DNA of 64,000 nt from NCBI GenBank assembly GCA_021613375.1, contig CM038726.1, forward strand, positions 11,974,253 to 12,038,252. The letters run 5' to 3'. The stretch comes from Megaleporinus macrocephalus (lineage: Eukaryota; Chordata; Actinopteri; Characiformes; Anostomidae). A model generated the notes under the pieces. That model saw only the letters and a program-made list of their open reading frames with translations. It was not told the origin of the DNA and ran no database searches. Each line of letters starts with the position of its first letter. Within the stretch, counting starts at the first letter, position 1. The translations under genes were made by a program, and so were the position numbers. Positions 24,001 through 53,086 of this stretch are shown one piece after another.

Positions 24001-26557
24001 GCAGCAACATAATGTAAAGACCTAAATTATGAAAATGTTACACTTACACTCACACACATAGCAGCATTGATCACCATCATGCACCATCATATGGGTAAAT
24101 ATTGCATCATTATCCTGTCTTATGGTGATGTATGAACAGTTGTTAAATGATCTTATGCAACATTCATTCCTTAGGACATACAGCATGTAAACATTTATTA
24201 TGGGTTAAAACAATACACTAGTTTTTAAGGTGGTGCAAGGAAGAGCTTGTTAAATTAGATTAATTCAAGCACAATGTTAGTGTGCTAAATGTTGTACATT
24301 GTTTAATGATAACCTTAATATGTAAATGTGACTGTTCATTACAACAGTGGCTAAAAATTGATGTGAGTGGAAAGACCAAGAAAGAAAGTCAAGATCAAGA
24401 GAAAGGAAAGTGGCAGTGAAGAAGAGTCTATGCGCATAGGAGGAACACTTCTTTCTGTCCATTTTTTTGGTTTTGTTTAAATAAACGTTGGTGGGTGATG
24501 CATTTCACAAGTCCCTCTTATATTACTGGGCATTATGGGATAGAGTGTGTGAGAATTCTCAGCTTGCTCACAAAAAGTAGGCAAATCGGTGAATAGCAGA
24601 CAGAAAAAAACAGTGAGGGCAAGGGCCTTCACTGTGGCAATGCAGTTTGTCTTTAGAAGAAATCTGAAAAAAAGGAGGCTTAGTTTAATGGTTAAAGGGG
24701 CCTAAGCAAATTCTTAAAAGGTAAATTAGATATTCACAGAAAGGACAGAGAGAGAGGCTATTTGTTCTCTACCTAGGCAGATCATTCAAAGCAAGAGGAG
24801 AAGTAGAGAGAAGGGGGGGGGTAAACATAGACTAGCAACACAAACAATGAATCTACAGATCACAGTGTTCTCCTTTTTGTTTCAACTAATAAACTAAAAA
24901 AAACGAACTAATTGTGCAGAGATTTTAAGGCAAGTTCAGGGCAAGAAACTCATTCCTGCTTTCAGTCTGATTGAAACAGCTTTATTAATATGGCAGTCAA
25001 GAGATAAGACATGCTTTGCCAAGGAAACACATTAACTTGATGAAGGAATGCAGCTATGTTGTAAGTGCAATGATCATTCCATGACTTGTGTTAAGCCCTA
25101 CTTACGTCTTATTAGTCTTTCAGTTTATCTAATTTTGGCAATCATTGTATTTACAAATACTACATGTTATTTATGTTCACATTTAAATGAAGTCAATTCA
25201 TCACAAACTTTTTTTTCAGTGCACCATCTTTCAAGGTAACTGACTGACAGCCATGTGTTATGTGGGTAATTTATTATTTGAGAGTGTTGATCATTATCTG
25301 CAAGTTGCAGTTGGTGGTCCACAAGGAGCCCCATGTTTATATCATCATTTGATTTGCATGATAATGGCCTTCTCTGCAGCAGTTCCTAGTTATATGGGAC
25401 TTCCATGGTCGTACACAGACAGAAAGCTAGCATGACTAATCTACAGCACGTATTTAACAAGAGCAAGTTGACAGCCATGATCATTTTGGGTTTTAGACCT
25501 AAAAGTTTTGTACAATTTGAAATTTCCAGTTTTGAACAAGGACTTTATTGGATTTAACCAGTTATGCATACATTTTAAATTCTGATCTTCTATTCAACAC
25601 TAGTCAATTATGTTTTGAAAACTGATATAAATAAAATTAAATACTCACAGCTTTGTATGCCTTGATGTTTAGCTTTTTATATTTTCTTGCAACCACTTAT
25701 TGTGTAGCTTTTTTTAAAACAATAGTTAAAAAGCGCTTATAATCTCCTGGATGGTCCCGCTTCCATGATTTCCAAGTATTACTAATTTTGATTTGTCAAA
25801 CCACAGGATCCAAATATGCAACTGCCTTTTCTGGGTCTGAGCTAATTTAAGTTGCATTTTTGCTTTCTGTTATTTCATGGCTTCTTCTTTGCATGGTTCA
25901 CAGACAATGGTTCTTAGAAATGTTTCTGAACCCATGCCGTGATTTACACTGCAGACTCATGTCTGTTATTAATATATTGCCGTTGGAATTTCTTGGAAAT
26001 CTCTGAATCTTATAATGATATAATGTACAGAATATAATGAATTCCCCACGTTCTTTGCTTTTTTATTTTGAGAAATGTTATTCTTAGATTGTTGCACTAC
26101 TTGCCTATGCAGACTTTTACAGAGTGTTTAACCCTTTCCAATCTTTACATCTGCAATAACCAGTCTCTCTAGAATACTCTTTTTTATATTCATACATGTT
26201 ACTATCCTGTTGCCAGTTAACCTAATTAGTTGTTTTTTTTACATTAAACAACTTTTGTTGCCAATGCTTTTTTTCATAAACAATCAAAAGTCAACAATTA
26301 ACTTTTGTAAACAGATGTTTAGATTTTTAACAGTGAAAATCATGTTTTGATTTAAGGCTTGTAGCATTCATTTGTTATCTAAATAATAACCATCAGAAAT
26401 TCATGTTTACTTTTGACAGCATCAAGTATTTTGAATTAAACTTGTTTCCATACAAACACTAGACCAGGGGAAATAAATTTCTAGCATTTAGCTTACACCC
26501 TGGGCAGGGACTTGATCCCTCATCTCCTGTATATAAGCTGGAAGCAGTTAGGCTATT
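21100..26557. other. Long AT-rich intergenic stretch, no gene seen
   Basis: No recognisable transposon, RNA gene or exon. A nine-G run lies near 24,814. Frames of 60-90 codons (e.g. 22,993-23,199 and 23,227-23,499) have no splice or homology support. Confidence 0.5.
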
Positions 26558-26850
26558 AATGTTCACTGGTGGTGGTGGCTTTGGTGAGTTTTTATTACCA
26601 GATTTTGGAGGGCTAAACTAAACAGGGTCAAACCTTTTCTGTTGTACTGCAACTTGCAGTAATTAGAAAGGTTCTTATTGTTGTATGATGTGATATCGAT
26701 AGTCTAGATCATTTATCCACTTCCTTGGGATATTGATGAAGAACAAACAAAATGGACACTGTACCTTTCCTATTTACCATATATGTCATACTTAGCTGAG
26801 TTACTCCATGATTAAATGTATTTATTTCTCATAGTTTCTCTAAATCTTCA
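26558..26850. repeat. Diverged direct repeat, copy A
   Basis: It begins 'aatgttcactggtggtggtg' and contains 'aacttgcagtaatt', 'tcgatagtctagatcattta', and 'gagttactccatgatta'. The same order of motifs reappears at 29,026-29,335 with many substitutions and an insertion of about 35 bases. No coding sense is seen. It is a shared dispersed repeat or an old local duplication. Confidence 0.75.
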
Positions 26851-29025
26851 AATAATTTACTTTAGTATACTGTATGTAGTGCAAAAAGGCTCAGACTCTC
26901 ACAGTGGGCTATCTGTGCACATACTTGAATTCTTGCATAGAAAAAATGCAGCATTAGACAGAAAAAAAGGCAGCATTATAAATCCATGAAGTGAGATTTG
27001 CATTCCAATTAACTCCAACATTCTTGATGTTTTGATGAAACAAGTTTTTACACAGCAACTCTAACTAAAAATCTTCAGTGGGTCGGAGAATGGAATGTAC
27101 AGATGAACGTTGAGAATTAAAAGACTAGGAATAGACCCCAGTGACTTATAGATGTGGTTGATTTTCTTTTTTTTCTATCTGAGGCTTGTCTGAACTTGTT
27201 CAGCCAAAGCTCTGATGTGCCTTTGATGCACGATAAGCAAAAGCACATTAAAGCAGAAATGGTGGTCTCTAGTTTAAAGGCAACCAAAAGAAAGTGCAAA
27301 GGACCTTTTCTTGCACCGAGCGCCTTCAGAACTGCCTGAACTGTAAGGCGCACCCTAAATAATGCGAACAAAGCGTGCTAAATGGTGTTTGACCCGGGGG
27401 AAAGGAATGTTGATGTGTTAGAGACAAGATTCGTAGAAGTAGTACTTTGCAAAACTGTGGAAAAGGGCTAGGTCCAAATACTGGGTATGAGGTTTCAAGT
27501 ACAGGCCTGCAAAATGAGTGAAATGGTAAGGAAACATTGAATATGGCCTGTAGGCCTGTTTGCAGTTTAATCCACTTCATGCCCAGGGGAAGTAGAGTAT
27601 ACAGTTGCATTGTACAGCACGTTCTATCAACATGTTCTATGAACGCCAGTGAACTTGCCACTATCTCACATTGCATAACCTAAATAGCGTAGCTGGGATA
27701 GGTGAAAATGCAACTGACACGGCAGTGTCACAGGACAACCTGTGACACAGCTCGTCACCCTCACCCTCAAAATAAACAGTCTCCTGCAACACTGCCGTTT
27801 TGGCCTATAAATTAATATGAGCAGAGCTTTTATGCAACATCAAATTGAGTCCCCGCAGCCGTTGACTTGGATAGCAGCCAACATCAGCTCTGCTGCTAAA
27901 GGGAGAGCCATGCCCCCTTTGTCTGCCTTTTCAGAAAATTCATACAGCACAATGAATTGGCTAATTTATGGTCATGGGATATGTGTGGGGTTCTTTCAGC
28001 CTCTCACTGTGTACAGTCTTTTTGGAAGCACTGATTCCTGGGAGATGATAAGAATTGGGATGGAGTGGCATGGCAAGATCAAAGACAAAGAGTCAGGCAC
28101 ATATTCGGTGTAATTATTTTATGATGTGTTTATCTGGCCTGTCCAGTGTATTCACATTTGAACTTTTGTAGGTTGTATTTTCAAAGCCCACATTCCAGTG
28201 AGTTATAAACAATTTACTTTTTTACAAGCTAAGAAAGGTCCTAACAAGGCTGCAAGAGACACTAGATTGCGAAAACATGCATCGATATTGAACTAAAGTA
28301 AAATATGTGAAGGAACTGAGATCCAAATAAATCTGTATGGTTTGTACATCTACTAAATGGTTATTCCTCTGGCTCCAGTTTGAAAGAAGCAAAGGAGATG
28401 TCTGTGTGTTTTAGACATAGCCTCAGTTTCAGGCATGGCAGATGGGTCAGCAGGGGCTGATCAGCTCTTTAATCAGGGGGTTGAGTATACTGTCGGATTT
28501 TATGGTCTGGTGCCTCAGGTTTTCATTTCCATTGCCAATGGCCCTGTTTCCAGTGCTCCCAGTAATTTAGACTGACGCACAGCACTAATTTCACTGAAAA
28601 AACGTTCCTTTCTTTTTTGATAACATAGTATTTACATTCATTTGTTCTTATTACATGCAGTATGTTTTCCCATCAGTATATTTATATTATATCAGTTAGA
28701 TAAGTTATCAGAGCAAATTAGAACAGTAGGCTTTGCCTCTGTTGGGCGGCTACGGGCAAAGTTCTGCTTTTCAATACAAGTGCACACCGTGCACACCCAA
28801 ACACTTGACATCCAATCTGCCCTCTAGCTCTCTTAGGAGAGAGAAAACTCCTCTTTTAGAGCTGATTCTTACTCTCAAGTGTTTCGAGATCCTTTTGCTT
28901 GGACAGTAGGGCTGCACAGCCAGGGGATTTCTAGCTGCCATTCTGCCCTGTAATTAGGCCACCCGCATTCACGGTCATGTGCCTGGGATTGGCTATTCTA
29001 AAGGAGCCCTGTCTGCTCCATGTTG
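26851..29025. other. Unique flank with candidate regulatory blocks
   Basis: The stretches at about 27,690-27,960 and 28,390-29,020 are non-repetitive and of balanced composition. The first holds a perfect 10-bp inverted repeat around ACAA at 27,725-27,748 (GTGTCACAGG left arm). The second ends about 1.1 kb upstream of the CpG-rich promoter. Frames of 61-116 codons here are unsupported. No gene is seen. Confidence 0.35.
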
Positions 29026-29335
29026 AATGTTCACTGGTGGTGGTGGCTTTGGATGGTTTTATTACCAACTAAACAGGGTCAACCCTTTTCAGTTGTCCCG
29101 CAACTTGCAGTAATTGGAACGGTTCTTATTTCGAGTTGAAGGATTTGATCGATAGTCCAGATCATTTATTCACTTCAGCAGGATATTGACGGTGGATAAA
29201 AGACTAAAGACATTCCATTAAGAGAAACTAGTGTAAAAAAAATTGGCATTGTACCCTTTCTATTCACCATAAATGCTATACAAAGCTAAGTTACACCATG
29301 ATTATTTGTGTTGTTCCCTTAGTGTCTTCAAATCT
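29026..29335. repeat. Diverged direct repeat, copy B
   Basis: Partner of 26,558-26,850, same orientation, roughly 75-80% alike by eye. It carries an extra 'aagactaaagacattccatt' stretch around 29,204-29,223 that is absent from copy A. It lies about 0.8 kb upstream of the pik3r1 promoter. Confidence 0.75.
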
Positions 29336-29619
29336 AGTACTCTGCATCTTATGAAGCAAATGTGACAGGATTAAGATGAACTTGACCCTGTTTGAATCCA
29401 AAGGCAATGCTCAATGGCCTTTTCAGCTGAATTTTCCAATCGTGTTCAGATAAAGGTTTTTGGATATTAGACTGCTTTATATGAGCTGATGGTGACATTA
29501 CACACAGCTTTCTGAGAAGGCTCAGTGTTAGAGTTCTGAGAAGGAGTCACTAGCAAGAGTCCTGAACGAAACCATTCAACTTCATCTAATTAGGGAAGCG
29601 GGAGAGGGTGGGGAAAACG

Positions 29620-29722
29620 GCATGTAATTACAATGTATGTTGTAATGCTTGATTTTTTTTCTCTGGGAATAGACCCTACATGTGAGTATAAATGAGTCAC
29701 ATAAATCAACAACAACAGCTGC

Positions 29723-29775
<53 letters not shown>

Positions 29776-29935
29776 TAGTAATAATAATAATAGTTTGGAA
29801 CATGATTTTTCCCCCTTTCTAAACTGATATAAAACTGTGTGTAATTACGATGTATGTTGCATTGTTTTTACCCACATGTGAGTGTTAATGAGTCACATAA
29901 AACAACAACAATAGTAGTAATAATAATAATAATGT
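29620..29935. repeat. Tandem duplication with (AAT)n tracts and paired AP-1 words
   Basis: Two related units, about 29,622-29,792 and 29,840-29,935, share 'gtaattac.atgtatgttg', 'acatgtgagt', 'aatgagtcacataaa' and end in (AAT)n. Each carries an exact AP-1-type TGAGTCA (29,693-29,699 and 29,889-29,895). The first AAT tract spans about 29,725-29,792. The 26-isoleucine open frame on the minus strand is an artefact of this tract. Confidence 0.8.
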
Positions 29936-30099
29936 GAAAAAACGCGCGTGCGATAGTGGAATTTAAAAAAAGATTTCTCCTTTCTAAATTCGGCAAATCA
30001 TTTCAGCAAGTCCTAATTACACTATCACGATATGGACATTTCTGCTGGCTAATTTTTCGTCAGGGTCTCGAACACAATCAAGCGCACAAAATGTAACAC

Positions 30100-30400
30100 T
30101 CTGCCGTCTAACATGTGGAAGTTACGTAACTTCTTAAGGACGTTCCCTGTGAGCCAGTTGCGTTGCGTGCAAAGCAGCAGTCCGCGCCGCAGCCAATCAC
30201 GATAAGGCGAAGTCGGAGACTGACCCACGGGAGGCGGGACCAGCATGGCTTTGGATCGTGACGCAATTTGATGGACGTGTCTGGATTTCGGAGCGGCTGA
30301 GAACGAGTTCGGTCCCCACAGTCACTCGGGTGGAGTCGTCAAGAGAATAGGCCGTACGAGCCCTTTTTTTAAGTGAAAAAATTACGCACAAAACGTTGTT
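30100..30400 (+). promoter_or_regulatory. pik3r1: CpG-rich promoter of the pik3r1 p85-alpha transcript
   Basis: CpG density rises abruptly here, in contrast to the AT-rich flanks. A CCAAT box lies at 30,193-30,197, a GC box (GGAGGCGGGA) at 30,230-30,239, and CRE-like 'gtgacgcaa' near 30,258. No TATA box is evident, as expected for a housekeeping-type CpG promoter. It precedes a good splice donor at 30,593 and the p85 coding start at 32,109. The transcription start is not fixed by sequence alone. Confidence 0.65.
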
Positions 30401-30592
30401 TCGGATTAAAATTAATTCAGCCGTAGGAACCTGTTTCGTCGCCTGAACTGGGGTTGGTTAAGACTTGTCTTTCGTTCATCTGTCGGAAAAGCTACCTTTT
30501 CGAGCTAACGCTGCTAGCTTAGCTGCAGTTTTTTACGGGAAGGAAAGATTTTCACGGCCCAGCTTTGACGGGACCCCGTACAAGTTGCCAAA
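30290..30592 (+). other. pik3r1: Probable non-coding first exon (p85-alpha 5'UTR)
   Basis: The CpG-rich stretch ends at a consensus donor, AA|GTGAGT, at 30,593. The next strong acceptor, TGTTGCAG at 31,787-31,794, starts the exon that holds the p85 ATG. A non-coding first exon followed by an exon carrying the initiator ATG matches the known vertebrate PIK3R1 layout. The start coordinate is a guess. Confidence 0.55.
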
Positions 30593-31794
30593 GTGAGTAG
30601 CTACTATTTTCTCGCTTTTATCGCTGATTTGTGTGTACGGTTGGTTGTTCTTACTGTTATCCGATGCGTTTTACCGTTTTGAACTCATTAATTTGCTGGT
30701 TTGTGCGGCTTCATTTTTTAAATAGCTACATAATCGCTTTAAGGTACTTGGCAAGTTCGATTGTTCAGTTTGCCTGGAACAGCTTGTAGCGCAGCAGTGG
30801 GAGCGCATTAGCTTCTGAGCACTTTACCAGACTTTGCATTTCTAATATAAATTACGTTAATAGCTATGTAATTATATATATAATTACATTTTGCCTACAA
30901 CGTTATGTATGTCGAAATTACCACTTTCTGCGTTAGTTTCACTCAATTGTGACGTTGCTCAGTTTGGTAGCCACCGTAGCTAAAAGTCCTCTCAAAGCTT
31001 AGCAGTTGAGCTAGTTAGCTTTTATTCGCTAACGTTAGCCACCGTTCAAGTTTGCTAACGCTAGCGCTGTGTGAGCATGAGGCTAGCAGTCTCGTTGTTG
31101 TAAACGAGTCAATTCTTTCTTTACTTATTGCTCAGCTACATAACAGTGCAATAGTTTTGCATATTGTTTCGAATATTATTTAGTATGTATTCCGTTTATG
31201 TAAAGTATATTCGGAATATAGAGGATTGAGGTCCTGAACACGTTAAGCCTGCGTCCGAGCAAGCTTCTCAAATGTCTTCGTTTGTTAGTTCGATTTCTTA
31301 GGCGTCATTTGCTATGTCTTGTTACATAGTCTACGTTGTCTTCTTAGGTACATACATATTAACAGAGAGATGGTGTAACAAAAACTTCTGCAGTGTGTCT
31401 GTGGTAGAACTGCATTCAGTCCCACCGAATACAATAGATTAAATGCAGAGTAGGAGGTAAATGAACAGACTACATGAACAGATTGCACCAGCCAGTTGTT
31501 CCATTGCATGTAGTTTTCAGTGCAGTTCCAAAGCATGCTCTGTTGCCTATCCCTGTAAAGTTGGTTTAGAGCTGTGCGAACTGGAACACACATCTGTGTG
31601 TGCTTTTTGAGGTCTGTGACATTAAGTTACTGTTTTGTTTGTTCATATATGTTGTCTGGAATTCTGATAGCATTGCATCTTAATAAAACTTTTTTTCCCC
31701 AGCTATGTGTTATGATGTTGAGGTGATTTACGTTATGGAGCTGTTTTAGTCAGACTGAACATTGTGCTTAGGAAATGGCTTCTCTGTGTTGCAG
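30593..31794 (+). other. pik3r1: Intron 1 of pik3r1 (p85-alpha form)
   Basis: 1.2-kb intron with GTGAGT donor and TTGCAG acceptor. Its first half (30,960-31,080) clusters GCTAAC/GTTAGC words including the palindrome GCTAACGTTAGC. No ORF or RNA gene is supported. Confidence 0.5.
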
Positions 31795-32108
31795 GTTGTG
31801 CTGACGTTAGCCAAATCACGGGAGCTGATCTTTCACAGATGGGAAAATTGTGTCTGAAGCACCGTGAAGGTGCTCTAGATCACTGGAGAATCAGTTTCAC
31901 CTAAAGGACAACCTACCAAGTGAAAGAGACTATAGCATGATACAGTACTTGAGTGTATAGGTTTCACAGCAAGACATTTTTCTCTGTCTGTAGATACCCC
32001 CAAAAGTGTTGTCAAGAAAAGCCTTTGCAGCGGACTGATAGAGGCAAAATAAATATAACCCGGGGATTTTGGGGGAAAAAAATCTTGGCATAAAAGCATA
32101 AAATCAAA
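31795..32108 (+). other. pik3r1: p85-alpha 5'UTR in exon 2, with two upstream ORFs
   Basis: The leader starts after the acceptor at 31,793-31,794. Two complete upstream ORFs precede the main start: ATG at 31,839 (21 codons, stop 31,902-31,904) and ATG at 31,937 (7 codons, stop 31,958-31,960). An in-frame TAA at 32,091-32,093 shows the main frame is closed upstream, which fixes the start at 32,109. Upstream ORFs of this kind commonly reduce initiation at the main ATG; that effect here is inference. Confidence 0.75.
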
Positions 32109-49804
<17,696 letters not shown>

Positions 49805-50250
49805 GGATTAGTCAACGTACACTCTCTTGGGACTCATTTCACAGAGAATGAGAGTTAAGAAGAGGGCCTCATTTCTCACGGCAATTCCTCCACTTTGGCC
49901 TCAGGACGGAGGGCAGTGTTTTTTCGCCCTTGAGCAGCATGGCTGCGGGCAAAAAAATCTGAAACCTAAAATGGACATTTTAGCCACTGTGACTTGACCG
50001 GTGGGGAGTCTTGAATGTAGTTTTCTTCTTCGAGTGGAAACTGCTGAACGTTTATCTCTCTCCCAAAGTGGAGGACTATGGAGGCCTTTTCCAAATGGTG
50101 CTTGTTCATTTCAAAGCTTTACCCGCTGCTGGAATGTGGAAGGCTGTTGACGATAACCTCTGGAGTGCATCCCCTTCCCCCACACAACCCCCTCCCCCGA
50201 TGCTACTTGGAGCCCTAACCCTCTCCCACCTGTTCAGTTTGGGTTTACCT

Positions 50251-50291
<41 letters not shown>

Positions 50292-51918
50292 TGAGAGAGA
50301 GGACGTGTGCATGTGTGTGTAGACGTGATGTGACCAAAACTCGCAGTATAAGAAAGCTATTCATGTTAGGGGTGTTCAACGTGACGACATGAGAAACGTG
50401 AACAGACCATGGAATTAGCTGAACAATGTAGCAAGATGGCACTTTCGAAACAGTATATTCTGTGATTTCACAGTAAGGACTCCTGTGTGAACGAGTGAAC
50501 ATCTCAAAAGGAGCAAAACAAAGAGAAGATGGCAGGATGTGTGGCATTTCTTTTCTAAGCATTACAGTGATGAACTATTGACTCCATCTCTCCCATTTAT
50601 GGACTAGCAAAGCAAGTAAACGGACCTGAAATGGACATACTTCATGTTGTACATACGGACATCATAACAAAAACCCATGTGATGAAACCATATTGTACCA
50701 AAAAATGCTCAGTTCCTTCTCAGTTGTATTCTAATCTGCTATGCAAATTCTGTATCTCCTTTCTTCTCTGCAAAGTTGTGATTTTATTTTACATGTTGCT
50801 ACCCATAATATAAACCTTTTTTTTTGTTTTTATCGCTTGAAGTCTTCTTTTTATGTCATGAAGAGGATATTTTAAGTGTCAAAAAAGCCAAGAAAGATGG
50901 CTTCAGTTTTACAACAGAAATGATACTTTATTACAGATTTCTTTATCAGCAGCTGTTAAAAAGTATTTTATTAGTCTTTTTCACTTCAAGCATTTTCCTA
51001 GGCAGAGCCTGGAGGACTTTAGTGCTGCTTCTGTCAGTAGTACCAGTGGTGTATCTGAACATTTTATCGGTGCAAAGAATTGTTGACCTTTTCAGTCTTT
51101 GCAATCTAGTGAGATCATATCAGAAAACATTAGACTATAGTTTACTGTTTCCAAACCAATGACAGAAATTTATTTTGTGATAAATTTTCCACAAATGGAG
51201 AGCGAAGCGAATTGATCCTCTGGAATGATGGACATAGTGATGACCCATTTTAGATGGTGAAAGAGTAACATCCCTTCATTCCTTACCAACATAGTATTTT
51301 TTCTGTATCAGAAAACCCTTACTAGTGTTTACATGGACGGATCAACTCATTTTGACTTTTACCCTATACTAGTCTGTTTCTCATATGATGCTGATAAATG
51401 CTAGTTCTACCAACTAAATGTTTTTTTTCCTCAGCTTGATAGCCACATTTGTCATAGCTGTCTTTTAATTACTCATCAGGAATTACAGTATTTTAAGCTT
51501 TATGACTGGTGAAGTCTGTTTGGCATAAAGTTTTGCCTCCAGCTCGAGTCATGTCTACATTGCAGTTATGCATCCAATGATATTTTACATAAATAAACAT
51601 CATTGTGACACAAGTATCAGCTTGATAACTTGTTAATGAGCATATGTGTTCTGCAGCTCACGCTCTTGCTTGCCAGTTTGTCACCAAAGCCAGGTCAGCA
51701 CTAATGTGATTCGATTCCTAGTTTGAGGCCTGATTGCCTTAAAATGAGTTTGTTTTTTAATATTTACTTTAGGCAGCACTGTTAAATATAATGGCGTATC
51801 CCAGCTGAACTGTTTGAACTTTTCATTTAGATTTGAAGAACCATTGTACGTCTCCAATGTTCATTCGCACAAAACAGCAATTGTTATGTAGGTTTTTCAG
51901 TCTTTTTATTTTTTGTCA

Positions 51919-51924
51919 AATAAA
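51919..51924 (+). terminator. pik3r1: Proximal poly(A) signal AATAAA
   Basis: Canonical hexamer followed after about 30 bases by a T-rich/GT stretch ('gttgccttttctgtaag'). Confidence 0.5.
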
Positions 51925-52635
51925 GACTGAAAAATATTATGTTGCACAAAAAGTTGCCTTTTCTGTAAGTCCCCTTATTTTTCTTGAGTAACTTTTATAA
52001 AAAAAAATAAAAGAATAACGAGGTGGATGCGTCTGCCCTGTAGAACATTATCATGATTCATTATCATGAGTCAGTTGGTCTAGTCGGTTAATTTGACAGT
52101 TTGTAACACTTAAGATCTAATATTCAAAATAAGATGAAGGTCTAATTTCCCAAAAGCAACGTAGCCTTAAAAAACATCGGCATGTTAAGAGTGATACCTG
52201 CTTCGTCATCTGGCCGTGATCTTTGTGCTAGTGTTCTTGGAGAAACCCCCCTGAGTTCTCCCCATTTCTCTTAATTTCTGCAAGAACTGCATTTTCTGGC
52301 TTTCAAATGAATACTTGGTACGAAATCAGGTGATTAAAATGGAAACTTCCTTTCATTTGTCTGATAAGGCTTTTCTTTTCATGTGTTCTGTATTCTGTTT
52401 TTTTTTTTTTTTTTTTTTTTCTTTCCCTCCCCCGGCCAGAAGGCCTCACATTTTCTGGTGTAATACTGTCTACAACATGGCTGCTGTGCTGCAGCATTTA
52501 GAATTTGGTTTTCCCCCCTTTGAAGCTGTACGGCATTGATTTACAGACAATTGTAACCACAATACTAACATTGAGATTAACTGGTGTGTCCTGGTTCTAA
52601 AACCTCTTCAGACCTGTAATGGCTTTGTCTTAAAA

Positions 52636-52641
52636 AATAAA
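52636..52641 (+). terminator. pik3r1: Distal poly(A) signal AATAAA
   Basis: Canonical hexamer, an A-run at about 52,654-52,662 and then 'ctgtgtgagtttgtctttt', a GT-rich downstream element. Best candidate for the main 3' end of the gene. Confidence 0.55.
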
Positions 52642-52659
52642 ATAAGTGTTTTGAAAAAA

Positions 52660-53086
52660 AAAACTCTGTGTGAGTTTGTCTTTTAGCCTTCTCTGTTTAG
52701 CCTGTCGCTCGCTCGCGCTCTACCGCTGGAGAACCTTCTGAGGTTATGTAAATTTGGTGGTGTGACAAGAAGGCACGCCATTGATGTCAGAGTCGCTATT
52801 GGGGGCACAAGGTTACAGCACTCTGTGTTCTTTCAGTCCGTGTGCAGTTTGGTACACTGCAGGATATGTTTTGATGTCATTTAGATTCTTGTTTTAATGT
52901 CATTTTTAGATTTTGCACACTGACGAGCATTAACAGCATCACTAGAATAGTGCCCAGATTATGCTAGTTAATTTAGTCTACATAAAAAAAAAATACATTA
53001 CTCCTTGACTTCTTCTCTAGAAGCTATTTTTTCCACTAGGTACAGGAGGGAAGTTTAATTATCTCCAAAAGCTATAAATAAAAACT
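52660..53086. other. Short spacer between gene end and minisatellite
   Basis: About 0.4 kb of single-copy sequence with a CGCTCGCTCGCGCTC-type word near 52,707. No gene is seen. Confidence 0.5.

Larger units (their letters stand above)
49805..52655 (+). other. pik3r1: pik3r1 3'UTR (about 2.85 kb)
   Basis: Non-coding sequence after the stop, with a (TG)n/(GA)n tract at 50,256-50,302 and a 23-T run at about 52,398-52,420. Candidate poly(A) signals AATAAA lie at 51,592, 51,919, 52,007 and 52,636. The last is followed within 30 bases by a GT-rich element and is a good distal end; 51,919 is a good proximal one. Isoform choice cannot be read from sequence. Small frames in it (e.g. 50,824-51,162) are not genes. 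Confidence 0.65.

Noticed and set aside
29582..29803. Poly-isoleucine ORF
   Set aside because: It is the translation of the (AAT)n tract.
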